Below, in pieces: positions 47,601 through 53,088 of a stretch of 64,000 bases of DNA. The notes beneath the pieces are model-generated. The model did no database searches. It saw nothing but the letters and a program-made list of their open reading frames with translations, and was not told the origin of the DNA. This stretch comes from a virus. The position numbers were made by a program, and so were the translations under genes. How positions within the stretch are numbered: position 1 is the stretch's first letter; the number at the start of each line of letters is the position of its first letter. The stretch covers positions 1-64,000 of IMG/VR virus record IMGVR_UViG_3300024507_000369. One strand, given 5' to 3'.

Positions 47601-48142
47601 AATGTTGTGCTTGTCTTATCCGAATATAATATGATCTCAGAATCTATTTGAATTATGCCATTTTTTTCTGGAAATCCATAAGTTGATTCTACTGTTACTG
47701 TTAAATCGGTAAAATCAACATCACTTTTTAAAAATGTCGTTGATTTAGATTCTGAAGAAAATTCTAAGATATCTCCTGGAACAGCAGGTAACACAAAAGA
47801 TACTGATAATCCATCAGTTGCAAAATAATCAATGTCTTTTTGTAACTTCAGACCATTTTTATAAACAATAAGATCTTCTGGAGAATAACCAGTAGAAATT
47901 ACAAAATAATTTTCTGGAGACTGTGGTTTTATTGTTACGACACGGTTAAATAAACTATCATACAGTTTGTCAATTTTTAAATACTGATCAATGTTTTGGA
48001 GAATATCTAAAGTTCCTCCCTGAGACTCAACTGAGTTATAATATTCTTTTAAAAACTCACTGACAAGAGGATATTCCTCTTGCACAAAGTCTGGAAGTTG
48101 ATTCTGTACGATTGAACTGATTTTAACTCGTGTATCTTTCAT
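35660..48142 (-). CDS. 7: Giant baseplate wedge protein in the gp7 position (4160 residues)
   Basis: The ~300-residue N-terminus is wedge-like (FVQEEYPLVSEFLKEYYNSV, FLLQAKDFYKSKGTDDSYKL, FGEDVSVVKPRDFLL). The rest is a chain of small modules: repeated HGYxTGExxxYxS units of ~90 residues (near 1000, 1980 and elsewhere), many GSGY-type repeats, IDDE...RG modules (near 170-200 and 3130) and F..GE..xG modules. Residues about 1260-1420 (GWAYDGNPIYGPYGYD, then DRHNGRFCITPEYPNGVYAY) form a YHYH-type domain. T4 gp7 is only 1032 residues. It lies between gp6 and gp8, hence the assignment; exposed modules probably bind or protect fibres. Confidence 0.85.
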   Translation of the reverse strand: MKDTRVKISSIVQNQLPDFVQEEYPLVSEFLKEYYNSVESQGGTLDILQNIDQYLKIDKLYDSLFNRVVTIKPQSPENYFVISTGYSPEDLIVYKNGLKLQKDIDYFATDGLSVSFVLPAVPGDILEFSSESKSTTFLKSDVDFTDLTVTVESTYGFPEKNGIIQIDSEIILYSDKTSTTFNNCTRGFSGITSYHSSNNPDQLVFSTSSISTHTTNTKVLNLSSLFLKEFLFKIKKQLLPGFENRTFADGLNEKNFLLQAKDFYKSKGTDDSYKLIFKALFGEDVSVVKPRDFLLKPSDSKYRVSKQIVVESILGNPIDLENRTLYQDENDFHGKAYGSVSKVEKIVRQNKTYYVLSIDSDYNKDINVQGSIYGNFYIHPSTKNVSEIKQNQYFIDVDSTLGFPSYGELIFNVNGVDYKTKYSYKNINQFFITPLSDIIVPEGTDIKLNQYAYAYASDNSIIQVRITGVLSDLSYSILNSSMTKGDPIKTITLGYEAKGVLPNTWKFNVVNSYDVKEIKGPTASNITQNTFSYNITTYDDHNFSLGDSADLLSSGGIKLLYNVVGIDNEKSISIEGPKVENLNLRYTIQRKLKKPRFSNFKFINDSTANIQNVYIKDENNIYVAANSIPDYLNEDIQIKNTDIIFSGSFNQETLDLSSGNPNNLHGLYTGDAIIYIKNDESVVNSLDILGKVYYVKRIDNTKIKLSNSKSDLFKNKFVTVSGTVTDNIFRKLKFENASLSPQNYVKNITQSSTSGRNEETPVGPIGVFVNGVEAYNYKSDDKVYYGGIQSINVITGGENFDVINPPIAVVEDSLGIGASLITHVNGSLERIDVLDGGFDYVEEPVITITGGNGYGAYAKPNLTPFKHNVSFISDSSSGLVNLANNTIGFSSYHKFRDYENIVYLTYGSTAVGGLSTNAQYYASVQDAYNIKLHKTFNDAVSGINTIDLTSHGSGIHAFESVLTKRKISSINVIDSGFGYTNKQTFCSSSGINTSSNTIKIFDHGYESGEIVVYNSSETPVGGLSDNNSYYITKLNKDEFRLSLVGIATTNKDFYYRTNQYINFVSSGSSTHSFNYPEINVQITGKIGVSTLTGQNFNAKLQPIFRGSITNLFVKNPGVGYGSSEIINYERQPRITLGIGSGAQFSPIINNGRITEILVLNQGNSYTAPPNINILGIGTGAVLTPVINNGKIVEVKVVNGGSGFTTSSTYVNVVPSGQNFKCETKIKSWTINKVQQYLESKKVLDDDGIIDVSSYTINGSQYCHLYAPRKLRRSVFGIDYVNGKKTYVADLKLSNSREVTSYVHSPIIGWAYDGNPIYGPYGYDNPSGSGNIREMVSGYVYQPSSDRPNPISSGNRIYSEGFFVEDYQFNGSGDLDRHNGRFCITPEYPNGVYAYFATINNGPTETDGVFKNYKKPVFPYLIGNTFKSDSIQFNYDRSISQNTFDFVSEQLLRNTTPYKFTSNTSNYDFVFNPIKVKEPVSIVKSSTSGRISNIGIVTGGSGYKVGDLVRFNNFNSGGSDAYAHVSYVKGKSIKNISFASTSSQSVEFYPYDSTGKFIGFCTLPHSLFNKDIISISGLSTSSKDFDSLFEVGIRSDTLILSKSVGSSSATGIVTYFEVNGSLNFPNIRENDIYKIDDEKVRILSIDKLSSRIKVIREYDSTVGASHTATSVLYEQTRKFVVNSINGQNQNYNLNKTIYFDPKESLSIGSSSGASIGSTIYFSNPGAGITNIFVPTKTMYLPNHSLDTGTELIYSSNGGSPFYVSDDGSVNFQLADNQVLYATKISNDLVGISTYRVGLGSTGSFVGIDSSISASLLYFINIGSGVNHSFKTNYDNVLSGEIVKNTITVSTASSHGLSNGEVIYMNSLPGITTTITVKYNDKHRRLVINPVSFISSKVNITNNTINIPNHGYYTGQKIIYSSNTPIGGLLDNQIYYIVRFDKDRIKLSSSYYNSTKTIPEIIDFTSASFGTISLVNPELNVIPNQVVRFDLSDSSLSYIKDQNSYPAFDFKLYFDPSFSEEFKKTTDSSQFEIVKSGKIGSNAIVTLTTNNLNFDLYYSLVPIDLLSNSSIKKEIITDDEVRNNNKLSLTNSGYSGYHTILGVGQTTFKFNILTYPESLSYTESDGFFEYYTNSKNVTGCIEDLELRSGGRNYSSVPGITSVISNTGRGAIFNISSTDIGSIKKIEIDDIGFEYSADTTLRPSAKLPQILTINPSSTFKSVGVSSVGINYTLSPKLVVIDSYTNKVVTDIDLEYDILNKKVNILKNTDGIYDATPKILPVNNSNGIPVNNITFNSTTKDVTVELAVNFSYGQEFPLSIGDKILVESANIISSGSTSFRGYNSKNYNYELFTLTSVNPQYGGSGATVVYNLSNYLGVNENPGTFDEENSAAIIVPSKYFPIFDPVLEKGKFIKGEKVTSDSSYGNVLNWNQYSEQLKITSKDYFNTGVFIRGETSNTKGIITKIEDLIAIYSVDGSSVVNQGWEDEVGFLNNQFQVTPDNNYYQYFSYAIKSKVDYETWNKSIGNLNHTSGFKKFGDLVAESVDSGFTGISTVQDQGNFIGIADLVSEVDLNCINDYDLVKERVITIDSNYFSKEIAFSSISLQDELQSIGNRVLLVDDFSDQFSNIPKTDTYSNIESFVLSTIRAKKYVTYVRDKKFSGLRQICLVSLVQDELESYMLQYGKVSSNYDLGSFDFSILGSQGILRFYPINYTINDYDISVMSYSISDSVSSVGNTSLGNIATLESSRAVIPPSTTTTIVGIGSSYRSSKVLVELTASDGTYFEFSELTLIHDGTNVNITEYGRLSNANRLAYSGLDSIGTYSAYISGSVINLDFTPNVGVGTTYFANTLGISIGSTSSAVTSGNLTFNTGELKSTYTSILSSASPTETKISTYDTNHSGAYYFIVAEDTTNNRYKASEVVLVDDGGETYLLEYGTIETVSGSGIGTIGAGIGSTGTNLYFTADPNISVDVRVYQHAMRVVDTSNSFEFYNFNNANILSRFSSYEGTFNSVKKSFDLKHKETPIFQRRIDSSDTSIVNIENNTIRLPKHFFVTGEELVYNSGGGEKIGIATTTIAGIGTTDKVPSTVYAIKVNDLSIRLSASAENALKPIPEPLILTSVGIGTTHTFTSTKQNSKCLISIDNFIQSPIVSTSTTTTLSNLSQLNEETISLSGISSIFGGDLLKIDDEIVKVNSVGFGSTNVLLVSRGWMGTNPDDHSNGSLVTKIMGNYNIVDNTIHFIDAPYGNSPIGTITNRPDARDFTGITTRSTFSGRVFLRSGIENSNEDTYKTNYVFDSLDEQFSGVSTQFTLKSSGSNVSGLSTSGSSAVILINNVFQEPQRLGSINIFGDYKLEENSGITTIGFTGNISSTAYDINTSSIPRGGIIISVGSTQGFGYQPLVSAGGTSIVSSAGTISSISIGNTGSGYRSSLKYEIITKVSTTVGSGQTIIPIDNIDGVFGKLLFSSANTIGIGSVLVNVPIVSVGSTYITIGAASTTSQIISKDATALISLNSPMVGLVDVGVKTSSTGLLNYQFVGFATILSGHISNNVIITNPGSGYTTSNPPTVVFESPLNYSDIPLVYSGGYSGVGTQATIDIIVGQGSSVVNFEIKNLGYAYKVSELLTVPVGGLVGIPTDPTKPFRNFEITIDQVFSDQFSGWSIGDFQVIDKVENLFNGRRRNFPIKIDGIQTAIRSLSGSSIDVQSTLLVFINDILQVPGSGYIFNGGSIITFTEAPKEGDSCKIIFYKGTSQVDVVFADILESVKVGDNLRINGDSISLKENERLVTDIVSSDSVETNPYSDVGLSLDENLVRPVVWCKQTEDKIVNGKEVGKDRILYESLIQPTTNIIQNVSVGSTEIFVQNAKIFFDDLRENATVPYKTKILITSQDSLVGASATAVVSIAGTISAISLTNGGLGFTTSPSVTISSPTGIGSTCLVTSSISSGIVTSFTITNPGSGYTQSKPPYVLISYPSPKTEKIEDVTYEGDFGIIVGVQTTSVGIASTGIIFDLFVPTESYLRNTNINVGVATTGISGIKTDYYFTIFNSNIGYGITSLDSSSSIVGVGTSCLDNVYKVASVSIAQTSVPGIGVTNVSRVIVSVLGYNGLSGMGYSAFYGEYSWGKINTTVRKRPKSFTSYTNNGISGLSTSAVIQRINPLRYVGYSTTLQ

Positions 48143-48143
48143 G

Positions 48144-50057
48144 TTATTCTCTTATAATTACTCCGTTACTGTAACTTGTAGTTTTTGTATAAGATGATCC
48201 TGATGGATCATCTCCAGAAGAAATTCTATCTGGCAAAGTTTGTATTGACACATTATCAATACTTAGATTTAAATATAAATCCTGTAAACCTATAACATCG
48301 TTTGATTCTGGTATTGCAGATATTTCTATTACAGGTTCACCTCCACTTTCTTTAGATGTTCCGACAATGTTAATAGCATTTAAGTAAATTTCTCCCTTTA
48401 CATAATCAATTGAACCTGCATTTGAATTTACTATTCTATAAGATTGAGCAGAGTCTAGATAAAATAAGAAAATAGTTCCAGTTAAACCGTTTGATAAGGG
48501 TGAATCACTTAAATAGACCGTCTGAGCAATACCAGGAACGGTAAATCCAGAAGATTTAATGTTAAATCCATTAAGATTTTTTATATGAAATTGGTTACCA
48601 AAACATATTTCATAAGTCGCTAAACTATTTAACACAGATTTTAAATCACGCCTCATTTCAACTTTTGTTATATTTGAAGTAATAGATTCGTGACTATCAT
48701 CAATTAATTTTAAAAATTTGCTATATTTGAATCTAGCTCCATATCGATTTAATTCAGTTGATTTTGCATATTTGTTTATATTTTGATAAACTACATTATT
48801 GATATACTCCGAAGATGGTGCGATGTTATTGTCGTAATAAATTGTTGAATTAATCTCAAGTATAAGATATTTTAAGTCTTTTATTTCTGGAATTATTCCA
48901 GCCACAGAATATTTTTTAAGTTTCTGTTTGATATTGTCTTTTACACCATTTGGAACAAAAAATCCATTTTGAGGTTTAATTGTAATAAAAACTTTTCCAT
49001 ATTCTGGTGGATTTAAATCTTCCCCACCATATACAGAAATAGATTCTGCTTCAGGATAAATTTGTGAGACTATTGCTTCATAATCATTTGCTGTGACTGC
49101 CCTATTCTGCGATGCATAAACCCTTGGGGCATATTTTTTGATAGAATCAATAGACTCTATCTCTTTACCACCACTTCCAGCGGTATTAGTGCTTATCAAT
49201 GATATTTCGCTTAAAACAATAAATCCATTATTGTCTACAATATTTCCACTAAAAACAAAAGATGATACTCCATTTGCAGACTCACCTTTAGTCACAACAT
49301 ATGAAATATCAACAATGTTTCCGCTGATCAATTTTCTACCAAAAATTCCATCACCAAATAAAAGTTCATATCTTTGATCTTCTATTTCTTGAATAAAAAA
49401 GACTCTAGAATCTGCATTGATATTTAAAATATTATCTGATTGAATATATTTTTTTCTTGGACCGAGTTCGCCGTCACGAACCTCAACTCTAATTAAGGAA
49501 GAATCGATATCAGAATTGTTTAAAATATACTTTTGATTTGGATTTAATGAGTCAACAGTATATTTTTCTGTGATATATGTACCTTCATATATGCTTATGT
49601 TACTAAATTCTGCAATTCCATTTATAACAGGAACTGTTATGTCATCAGGAATTGAAAAAACATAATTTTCTGATCCAAAAGATGACACCGAAGTAGCGAC
49701 AATTCCTTTTTTCAGTGTCAATGCAACAGGTTTTTGTGGAGAAGAACTAGTTGAGGTATCGACAAAGAAAGAAATATTAGCTCTTGATGCTATTTTAGAT
49801 CTGGGGATATATCCAATGCTTCTTGCAATTGATACCACATTTTCTCTAAGAGTGGCACTATCAATAAAAACCTCATTGCTAACCATGTTAGCATTATATG
49901 AGGAAATATATGTATTATATGCAAGTATATCTAAGATTACTGATAGATTCGATCCTTCAAAATCGTAATCAGTAAAATTTGAATTCGATCTAAGGTAATC
50001 CTTAATCGAAGTCTTAATTTGATCAAAATCTAGATTGGTAAAGTTAACTAGTGCCAT
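48144..50057 (-). CDS. 6: Baseplate wedge gp6
   Basis: 637 residues (T4: 660). Typical stretches: TSIKDYLRSNSNFTDYDFEG, then SNLSVILDILAYNTYISSYN and ANMVSNEVFIDSATLRENVV, VSIARSIGYIPRSK. Central J-like domain with YAPRVYASQNRAVTANDYEA. Forms the inner ring of the baseplate. It ends 1 bp before the gp7-position gene. Confidence 0.97.
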   Translation of the reverse strand: MALVNFTNLDFDQIKTSIKDYLRSNSNFTDYDFEGSNLSVILDILAYNTYISSYNANMVSNEVFIDSATLRENVVSIARSIGYIPRSKIASRANISFFVDTSTSSSPQKPVALTLKKGIVATSVSSFGSENYVFSIPDDITVPVINGIAEFSNISIYEGTYITEKYTVDSLNPNQKYILNNSDIDSSLIRVEVRDGELGPRKKYIQSDNILNINADSRVFFIQEIEDQRYELLFGDGIFGRKLISGNIVDISYVVTKGESANGVSSFVFSGNIVDNNGFIVLSEISLISTNTAGSGGKEIESIDSIKKYAPRVYASQNRAVTANDYEAIVSQIYPEAESISVYGGEDLNPPEYGKVFITIKPQNGFFVPNGVKDNIKQKLKKYSVAGIIPEIKDLKYLILEINSTIYYDNNIAPSSEYINNVVYQNINKYAKSTELNRYGARFKYSKFLKLIDDSHESITSNITKVEMRRDLKSVLNSLATYEICFGNQFHIKNLNGFNIKSSGFTVPGIAQTVYLSDSPLSNGLTGTIFLFYLDSAQSYRIVNSNAGSIDYVKGEIYLNAINIVGTSKESGGEPVIEISAIPESNDVIGLQDLYLNLSIDNVSIQTLPDRISSGDDPSGSSYTKTTSYSNGVIIRE

Positions 50058-50060
50058 TTA

Positions 50061-50462
50061 TTATCGTGTTGGTTGTAATGCAAATGATAACTGTTGAGGA
50101 GATACATCAATACCAACTATGTAATATTTAATAGTTACATTAAATTCATAATTATCATAATTTGGAGCAACATTAACCTCTATTAAATTTACTCTGGGTT
50201 CATAATTTCGAATTGAAGATTCAATTTGATCTTTTACTATAGAAGCACTGATATCATCAATGTTTTCAAATAGAGACTGATTTACATTAGAACCTAAATT
50301 TGGTTCAAAAAATCTTTCTCCAGGTTGAGTTGCTATTAGATTACGAACAGATCGAGCAATAGCATTTTCATTTTTAATCGCAATTAAATCGTAGTTCAGG
50401 GGATTAACCTGAAAGGATAAACTAATATCTTTAAATGATTTGCTTATCCTTTCAGAAGGCAT
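50061..50462 (-). CDS. 25: Baseplate wedge gp25 (lysozyme-like fold)
   Basis: 133 residues (T4: 132). ARSVRNLIATQPGERFFEPN and LGSNVNQSLFEN are the conserved gp25/W-family motif; EPR then follows. It links gp6 dimers in the wedge. T4-type gp25 keeps the fold without a demonstrated essential lysozyme activity. Heads the baseplate unit with a late octamer upstream. Confidence 0.97.
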   Translation of the reverse strand: MPSERISKSFKDISLSFQVNPLNYDLIAIKNENAIARSVRNLIATQPGERFFEPNLGSNVNQSLFENIDDISASIVKDQIESSIRNYEPRVNLIEVNVAPNYDNYEFNVTIKYYIVGIDVSPQQLSFALQPTR

Positions 50463-50484
50463 GAAAAAAGTAATAATTCTATCT

Positions 50485-50492
50485 TATTTATC
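50485..50492 (-). promoter_or_regulatory. Late promoter octamer (GATAAATA) for the gp25-gp6-gp7 unit
   Basis: GATAAATA on the minus strand, 22 bp before the gp25 ATG. Confidence 0.65.
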
Positions 50493-50745
50493 ACTGATTT
50501 TTGGTTTCATAAAGGGGTTCTGTGCCATATTCCCAGTCATCGTAGTCAGAATCATTGCGAATTTTTGAGTGAATTTCATTTTGGTGGTAAAAATCATGCT
50601 TTTTGGGTGTCAGATCATCACTTGCGATTTCACGAAGCATTTTTTGCTTAGTAATTTTAGTTTCCCACCCATATTCACTTGACAAATACTCTGTTCCCCA
50701 CTCATTTTTCATGAAATTTTGGTCTTTATCGACTTTTTTGGTCAT
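50491..50745 (-). CDS. Small acidic-basic mixed protein
   Basis: 84 residues, Tyr/Trp- and Asp-rich (NEWGTEYLSSEYGWETKITK, then DSDYDDWEYGTEPLYE). Recognised only as a cyanophage small hypothetical. A good Shine-Dalgarno AGGAG lies 7 bp before the ATG but borders a hairpin (50756-50773). It ends just before gp25, and its stop overlaps the late octamer. Confidence 0.75.
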   Translation of the reverse strand: MTKKVDKDQNFMKNEWGTEYLSSEYGWETKITKQKMLREIASDDLTPKKHDFYHQNEIHSKIRNDSDYDDWEYGTEPLYETKNQ

Positions 50746-50755
50746 TTTTTTGCTC

Positions 50756-50773
50756 CTGATTTGTTAAAATCAG
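50756..50773 (-). promoter_or_regulatory. Hairpin bordering the Shine-Dalgarno of the 84-residue gene
   Basis: On the minus strand CTGATTT, TAAC loop, AAATCAG: a perfect 7-bp stem whose 3' end overlaps the first bases of AGGAG. It could be a weak terminator for the gene before or a translational switch; there is no U-tract. Confidence 0.35.
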
Positions 50774-50790
50774 AACTTTTTACGGGGTTG

Positions 50791-50994
50791 CTATCCCGAA
50801 TTGTTATTATGTCGATGTAAAGTATAATTTTTTTGAATTCTAATATCGGAATTCTTAAAGGTCCAACATTCCCCACTACTATCTAGAAAAACAACCCACT
50901 CAAGATCATGTTCTTGAGATCGATCAATTACAAAAAAAGCCCAACCTTTACCCTTTGGAGTAAAGACTGGGATTTGAGGGTTAAGTTGAATCAC
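50791..50994 (-). CDS. Small conserved protein with GTG start
   Basis: 67 residues, FTPKGKGWAFFVIDRSQEHD then WVVFLDSSGECWTFKNSDIR: a small beta-rich fold. Starts at GTG, overlapping the upstream stop (GTGA). I recognise similar proteins in cyanophages but no function. Confidence 0.75.
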   Translation of the reverse strand: MIQLNPQIPVFTPKGKGWAFFVIDRSQEHDLEWVVFLDSSGECWTFKNSDIRIQKNYTLHRHNNNSG

Positions 50995-51131
50995 CTACCT
51001 TGACCGCGATACTTTTTCTTTCGTCCGTTACGAGAGGTTGCACTCAATAGTGTGCGAGGAGAACGCCCTTGACGGGTTTTCTTTGGTGCTCCTGGTTCAA
51101 AAATAGTCTTATTAGATCCACCCTTTGCCAT
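50991..51131 (-). CDS. Tiny Lys/Arg-rich conserved cyanophage protein
   Basis: Found by hand translation: 46 residues, MAKGGSNKTIFEPGAPKKTR followed by QGRSPRTLLSATSRNGRKKK YRGQGR. This is one of the most recurrent short proteins of cyanomyoviruses. Strongly basic (about a third Lys/Arg), so nucleic-acid or ribosome contact is possible; unproven. It ends by overlapping the next GTG start. Confidence 0.85.
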   Translation of the reverse strand: MAKGGSNKTIFEPGAPKKTRQGRSPRTLLSATSRNGRKKKYRGQGR

Positions 51132-51284
51132 TTAGATTTCCTCCATTTCAATTAAATTAGGATCAATATCTTCTCCAGAGAAATAATCCTCAGAGAGATC
51201 TTGTAGAATCTCACTACACTCTTCCATAGTGAGATTCATGTAAATTTTACGCCCTTTATATAAAAGATTGTAGTGTTTTTCCAT
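51132..51284 (-). CDS. Small acidic conserved protein
   Basis: Found by hand translation: 50 residues, MEKHYNLLYKGRKIYMNLTM to DIDPNLIEMEEI. The ending YFSGEDIDPNLIEMEEI is conserved in cyanophages as I recall them. Starts at TAATG, one base overlapping the glycosyltransferase stop, so it is translationally coupled. Function unknown. Confidence 0.8.
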   Translation of the reverse strand: MEKHYNLLYKGRKIYMNLTMEECSEILQDLSEDYFSGEDIDPNLIEMEEI

Positions 51285-52051
51285 TAGATTACGCGAGTTT
51301 TTTCATGACCTACTCTAATCCGAGGATCGCACCAGATTTCAAAGCCTTCTTCTTTTGCATCAAGACAGAAAGAAACATCCTCTCCACACATATCCTGAAC
51401 TTTACCAGACTCAAAGACTTGCATCTTCGGAGCAAACCAAGGATACTCAAGATTCTCAAAGACACCCTTCTTAATCAGAACCCAACCAAATCCAGTGTAA
51501 TCAACAGTAAATGGTTTCCGACGCTTTGAGATAGACTCAACGGTTTCATGATTCATTACTCCACCGTTCTTACGGAAATCATCCTCTTCCAACCAGTGTG
51601 CGACAGAGGTTGTGTGACCATCCTCAGTTGCATACCATCCTGCAACAATTTCCTTCTCTTCACCTTCCTCATTGAGAGCAAGATCACAGAGTTGCCAGAA
51701 TTTGTTAGTGTCAAAAACAATATCACTATCAATCCAAAGTTGATAATCATATTGTAGTTTTCCATCCCAAGGAATTTGCTTCGGACCTCTGAGAACATTT
51801 GCACCGAGTACTTTACAGCGAGCAAAGTTTACCATCGATGAGTAATCCTGAGAAATCTGAATACTCATTCCATTCTGAACCATGTCAAAACAAAGTTGTA
51901 CAAATGCTTTCAGAAAAATAAAAGAACATCCTCGACCAGGGAGACAAAAAACAATTGACTTCCCTTTCATTCTCTCTTTAATTGCATCAATATCCCATTC
52001 TTGTTCTTTGGGTTTTGGTGCATTTGCTTTAACTGTGAATCCTTTTGCCAT
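51284..52051 (-). CDS. Glycosyltransferase-like protein (GT-A fold)
   Basis: 255 residues. A nucleotide-sugar-type motif WIDSDIVF with DSD at 108-110 (metal-binding DxD equivalent), preceded by FARCKVLGANVLRGP and followed by VAGWYATEDG, YTGFGWVLIKKGVFE and CGEDVSFCLDAKEEGFEIWC, with HEK near the end. This order is typical of phage GT-A glycosyltransferases that modify DNA bases, virion proteins or polysaccharides; the acceptor is unknown. A sigma70-like promoter with an 18-bp spacer lies upstream. Confidence 0.85.
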   Translation of the reverse strand: MAKGFTVKANAPKPKEQEWDIDAIKERMKGKSIVFCLPGRGCSFIFLKAFVQLCFDMVQNGMSIQISQDYSSMVNFARCKVLGANVLRGPKQIPWDGKLQYDYQLWIDSDIVFDTNKFWQLCDLALNEEGEEKEIVAGWYATEDGHTTSVAHWLEEDDFRKNGGVMNHETVESISKRRKPFTVDYTGFGWVLIKKGVFENLEYPWFAPKMQVFESGKVQDMCGEDVSFCLDAKEEGFEIWCDPRIRVGHEKTRVI

Positions 52052-52074
52052 AAGTAAAAATAACCTTCAGATCA

Positions 52075-52104
52075 ATTTTATCAGTCTATATATGCTTTTG
52101 TCAA
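52075..52104 (-). promoter_or_regulatory. Sigma70-like promoter of the glycosyltransferase gene
   Basis: On the minus strand TTGACA (52099-52104), an 18-bp spacer and TAAAAT (52075-52080), 23 bp before the ATG. Confidence 0.6.
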
Positions 52105-52295
52105 TGCGAAGAATTCAATAATACTTCCTTATTCAAACAAAGTTCTTCATAACTTAAATCATCCTTTGTAAGGTCCAAATCAAGAAGATCAACCATTCTG
52201 TGCATCATTTCCCAGGTCTCAGAAAACTTATTCTCTGATAAACTGTGATAGACGCACCGACCCTTTGCGTATATGTGATAAACCTTTTCAGTCAT
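52101..52295 (-). CDS. Conserved cyanophage small protein (YHIYAKGRCVYHSL type)
   Basis: 64 residues. MTEKVYHIYAKGRCVYHSLS then an amphipathic helix and LTKDDLSYEELCLNKEVLLN. The pattern is familiar from other cyanomyoviruses; function unknown. GGAA-type Shine-Dalgarno 9 bp upstream. Confidence 0.8.
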   Translation of the reverse strand: MTEKVYHIYAKGRCVYHSLSENKFSETWEMMHRMVDLLDLDLTKDDLSYEELCLNKEVLLNSSH

Positions 52296-52327
52296 AAAAA
52301 TATTTCCGGAATTTTTTCAGTCTCTTT

Positions 52328-52471
52328 TTAGTTTGTAGCCGCATTATATATCAGAACTATCAAAAATCCAACGGGGAGGAATACAATTTTTCCCATTGTC
52401 TTTGGATATCTGATCATCCACCCCGCAAGAATAACTCTCCAGAAATTCCAGTATGGCGTAGATCTTCTCAT
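52328..52471 (-). CDS. Small membrane protein
   Basis: 47 residues from the ATG at 52471: MRRSTPYWNFWRVILAGWMI, then FLPVGFLIVLIYNAATN. Two hydrophobic stretches (about 8-20 and 29-43) suggest one or two inner-membrane helices. The longer in-frame start at 52513 is out of step with the gene above and less likely. The ATG overlaps the upstream stop (ATGA). Recurrent in cyanophages; function unknown. Confidence 0.75.
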   Translation of the reverse strand: MRRSTPYWNFWRVILAGWMIRYPKTMGKIVFLPVGFLIVLIYNAATN

Positions 52472-52584
52472 TTTTTCTTTTTGCGTTTTCTCGAAGCATT
52501 CTTTTGGGCACAAGTTCTTCCCGCACCTTTTGCTTTGTTCTTATTAGGGCGACTTTTACCGTTCTTATGAATCCATCCAAACAT
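52468..52584 (-). CDS. Tiny basic protein
   Basis: Found by hand: 38 residues, MFGWIHKNGKSRPNKNKAKG then AGRTCAQKNASRKRKKKK. A near-ideal Shine-Dalgarno GGAGG lies 9 bp before the ATG. Very basic. Overlapped by 4 bp by the membrane-protein gene, so both are a coupled pair. Confidence 0.75.
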   Translation of the reverse strand: MFGWIHKNGKSRPNKNKAKGAGRTCAQKNASRKRKKKK

Positions 52585-52675
52585 TTGAAATACCTCCGGA
52601 AAATTTTTATGCGTTTGATACTTATAGGTCGATTTGTCACCTCTGTAGGTTAGGGTAGTTTGCTTTTTTTAATAA

Positions 52676-52696
52676 GGGGGGGGGGGCGCAACGCCC
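52676..52696. other. Eleven-G homopolymer with short hairpin
   Basis: Eleven consecutive G on the plus strand (52676-52686) run into GGGCG-CAA-CGCCC (52684-52696). The surrounding 52585-52872 has no gene on either strand. The G run is the only long homopolymer of its kind here; it may be a slippage site, or a sequencing/assembly uncertainty. Confidence 0.8.
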
Positions 52697-52831
52697 GCTT
52701 ATAATAATAACAAACAACATAAAATCGCTGCTAATTCACTATACTGTCAAATCACGAATGTCGATATAAAGAATTAACAACTCACAAAGTAATTATAATA
52801 CCTAACTGTTTAACAAACAAAATACTTAAGA

Positions 52832-52860
52832 ACGGGGAGAAAGAATAACTAACTCCCCGT
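52832..52860 (-). terminator. Terminator-like hairpin after the 46-residue gene
   Basis: ACGGGGAG (52832-52839) pairs with CTCCCCGT (52853-52860): 8 bp with a 13-nt loop. On the minus strand it is followed by a moderately T-rich stretch, 13 bp after the stop of the gene at 52873. Confidence 0.6.
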
Positions 52861-52872
52861 CCCAGTTTACTA

Positions 52873-53013
52873 TCAGAACTCGATGGTATCTGCAGTGGGT
52901 TCGTTCACACTCTCCCCTGCAATCTCTTCACTCACGATAACATCCAGAATGGACAGAATCTCATCACCAGTGTTACCTTGAGCAAGCAGAGAGAACATCA
53001 TCGACTTAGACAT
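52873..53013 (-). CDS. Small conserved protein (MSKSMMFSLLAQGNTG)
   Basis: Found by hand: 46 residues, MSKSMMFSLLAQGNTGDEIL then SILDVIVSEEIAGESVNEPT. Recurrent in cyanophages and related to a short N-terminal motif in cyanobacterial plasmid/phage proteins, from memory; function unknown. Start context GTGATTATG. Confidence 0.75.
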   Translation of the reverse strand: MSKSMMFSLLAQGNTGDEILSILDVIVSEEIAGESVNEPTADTIEF

Positions 53014-53088
53014 AATCACCAAGAAAGAATAAAGAACTGTTGTGGTGTTAGTTTATAGTCATAACCCAGGACTGTTTGTGATACTAAC

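Noticed and set aside
52344-52640. 98-residue minus-strand ORF
   Set aside because: It overlaps two better supported coupled genes (38 and 47 residues), one with a GGAGG ribosome site; its own start has none.
52676-52696. Intrinsic terminator at the poly-G hairpin
   Set aside because: The stem is only 5 bp with a 3-nt loop and has no T tract on either strand.
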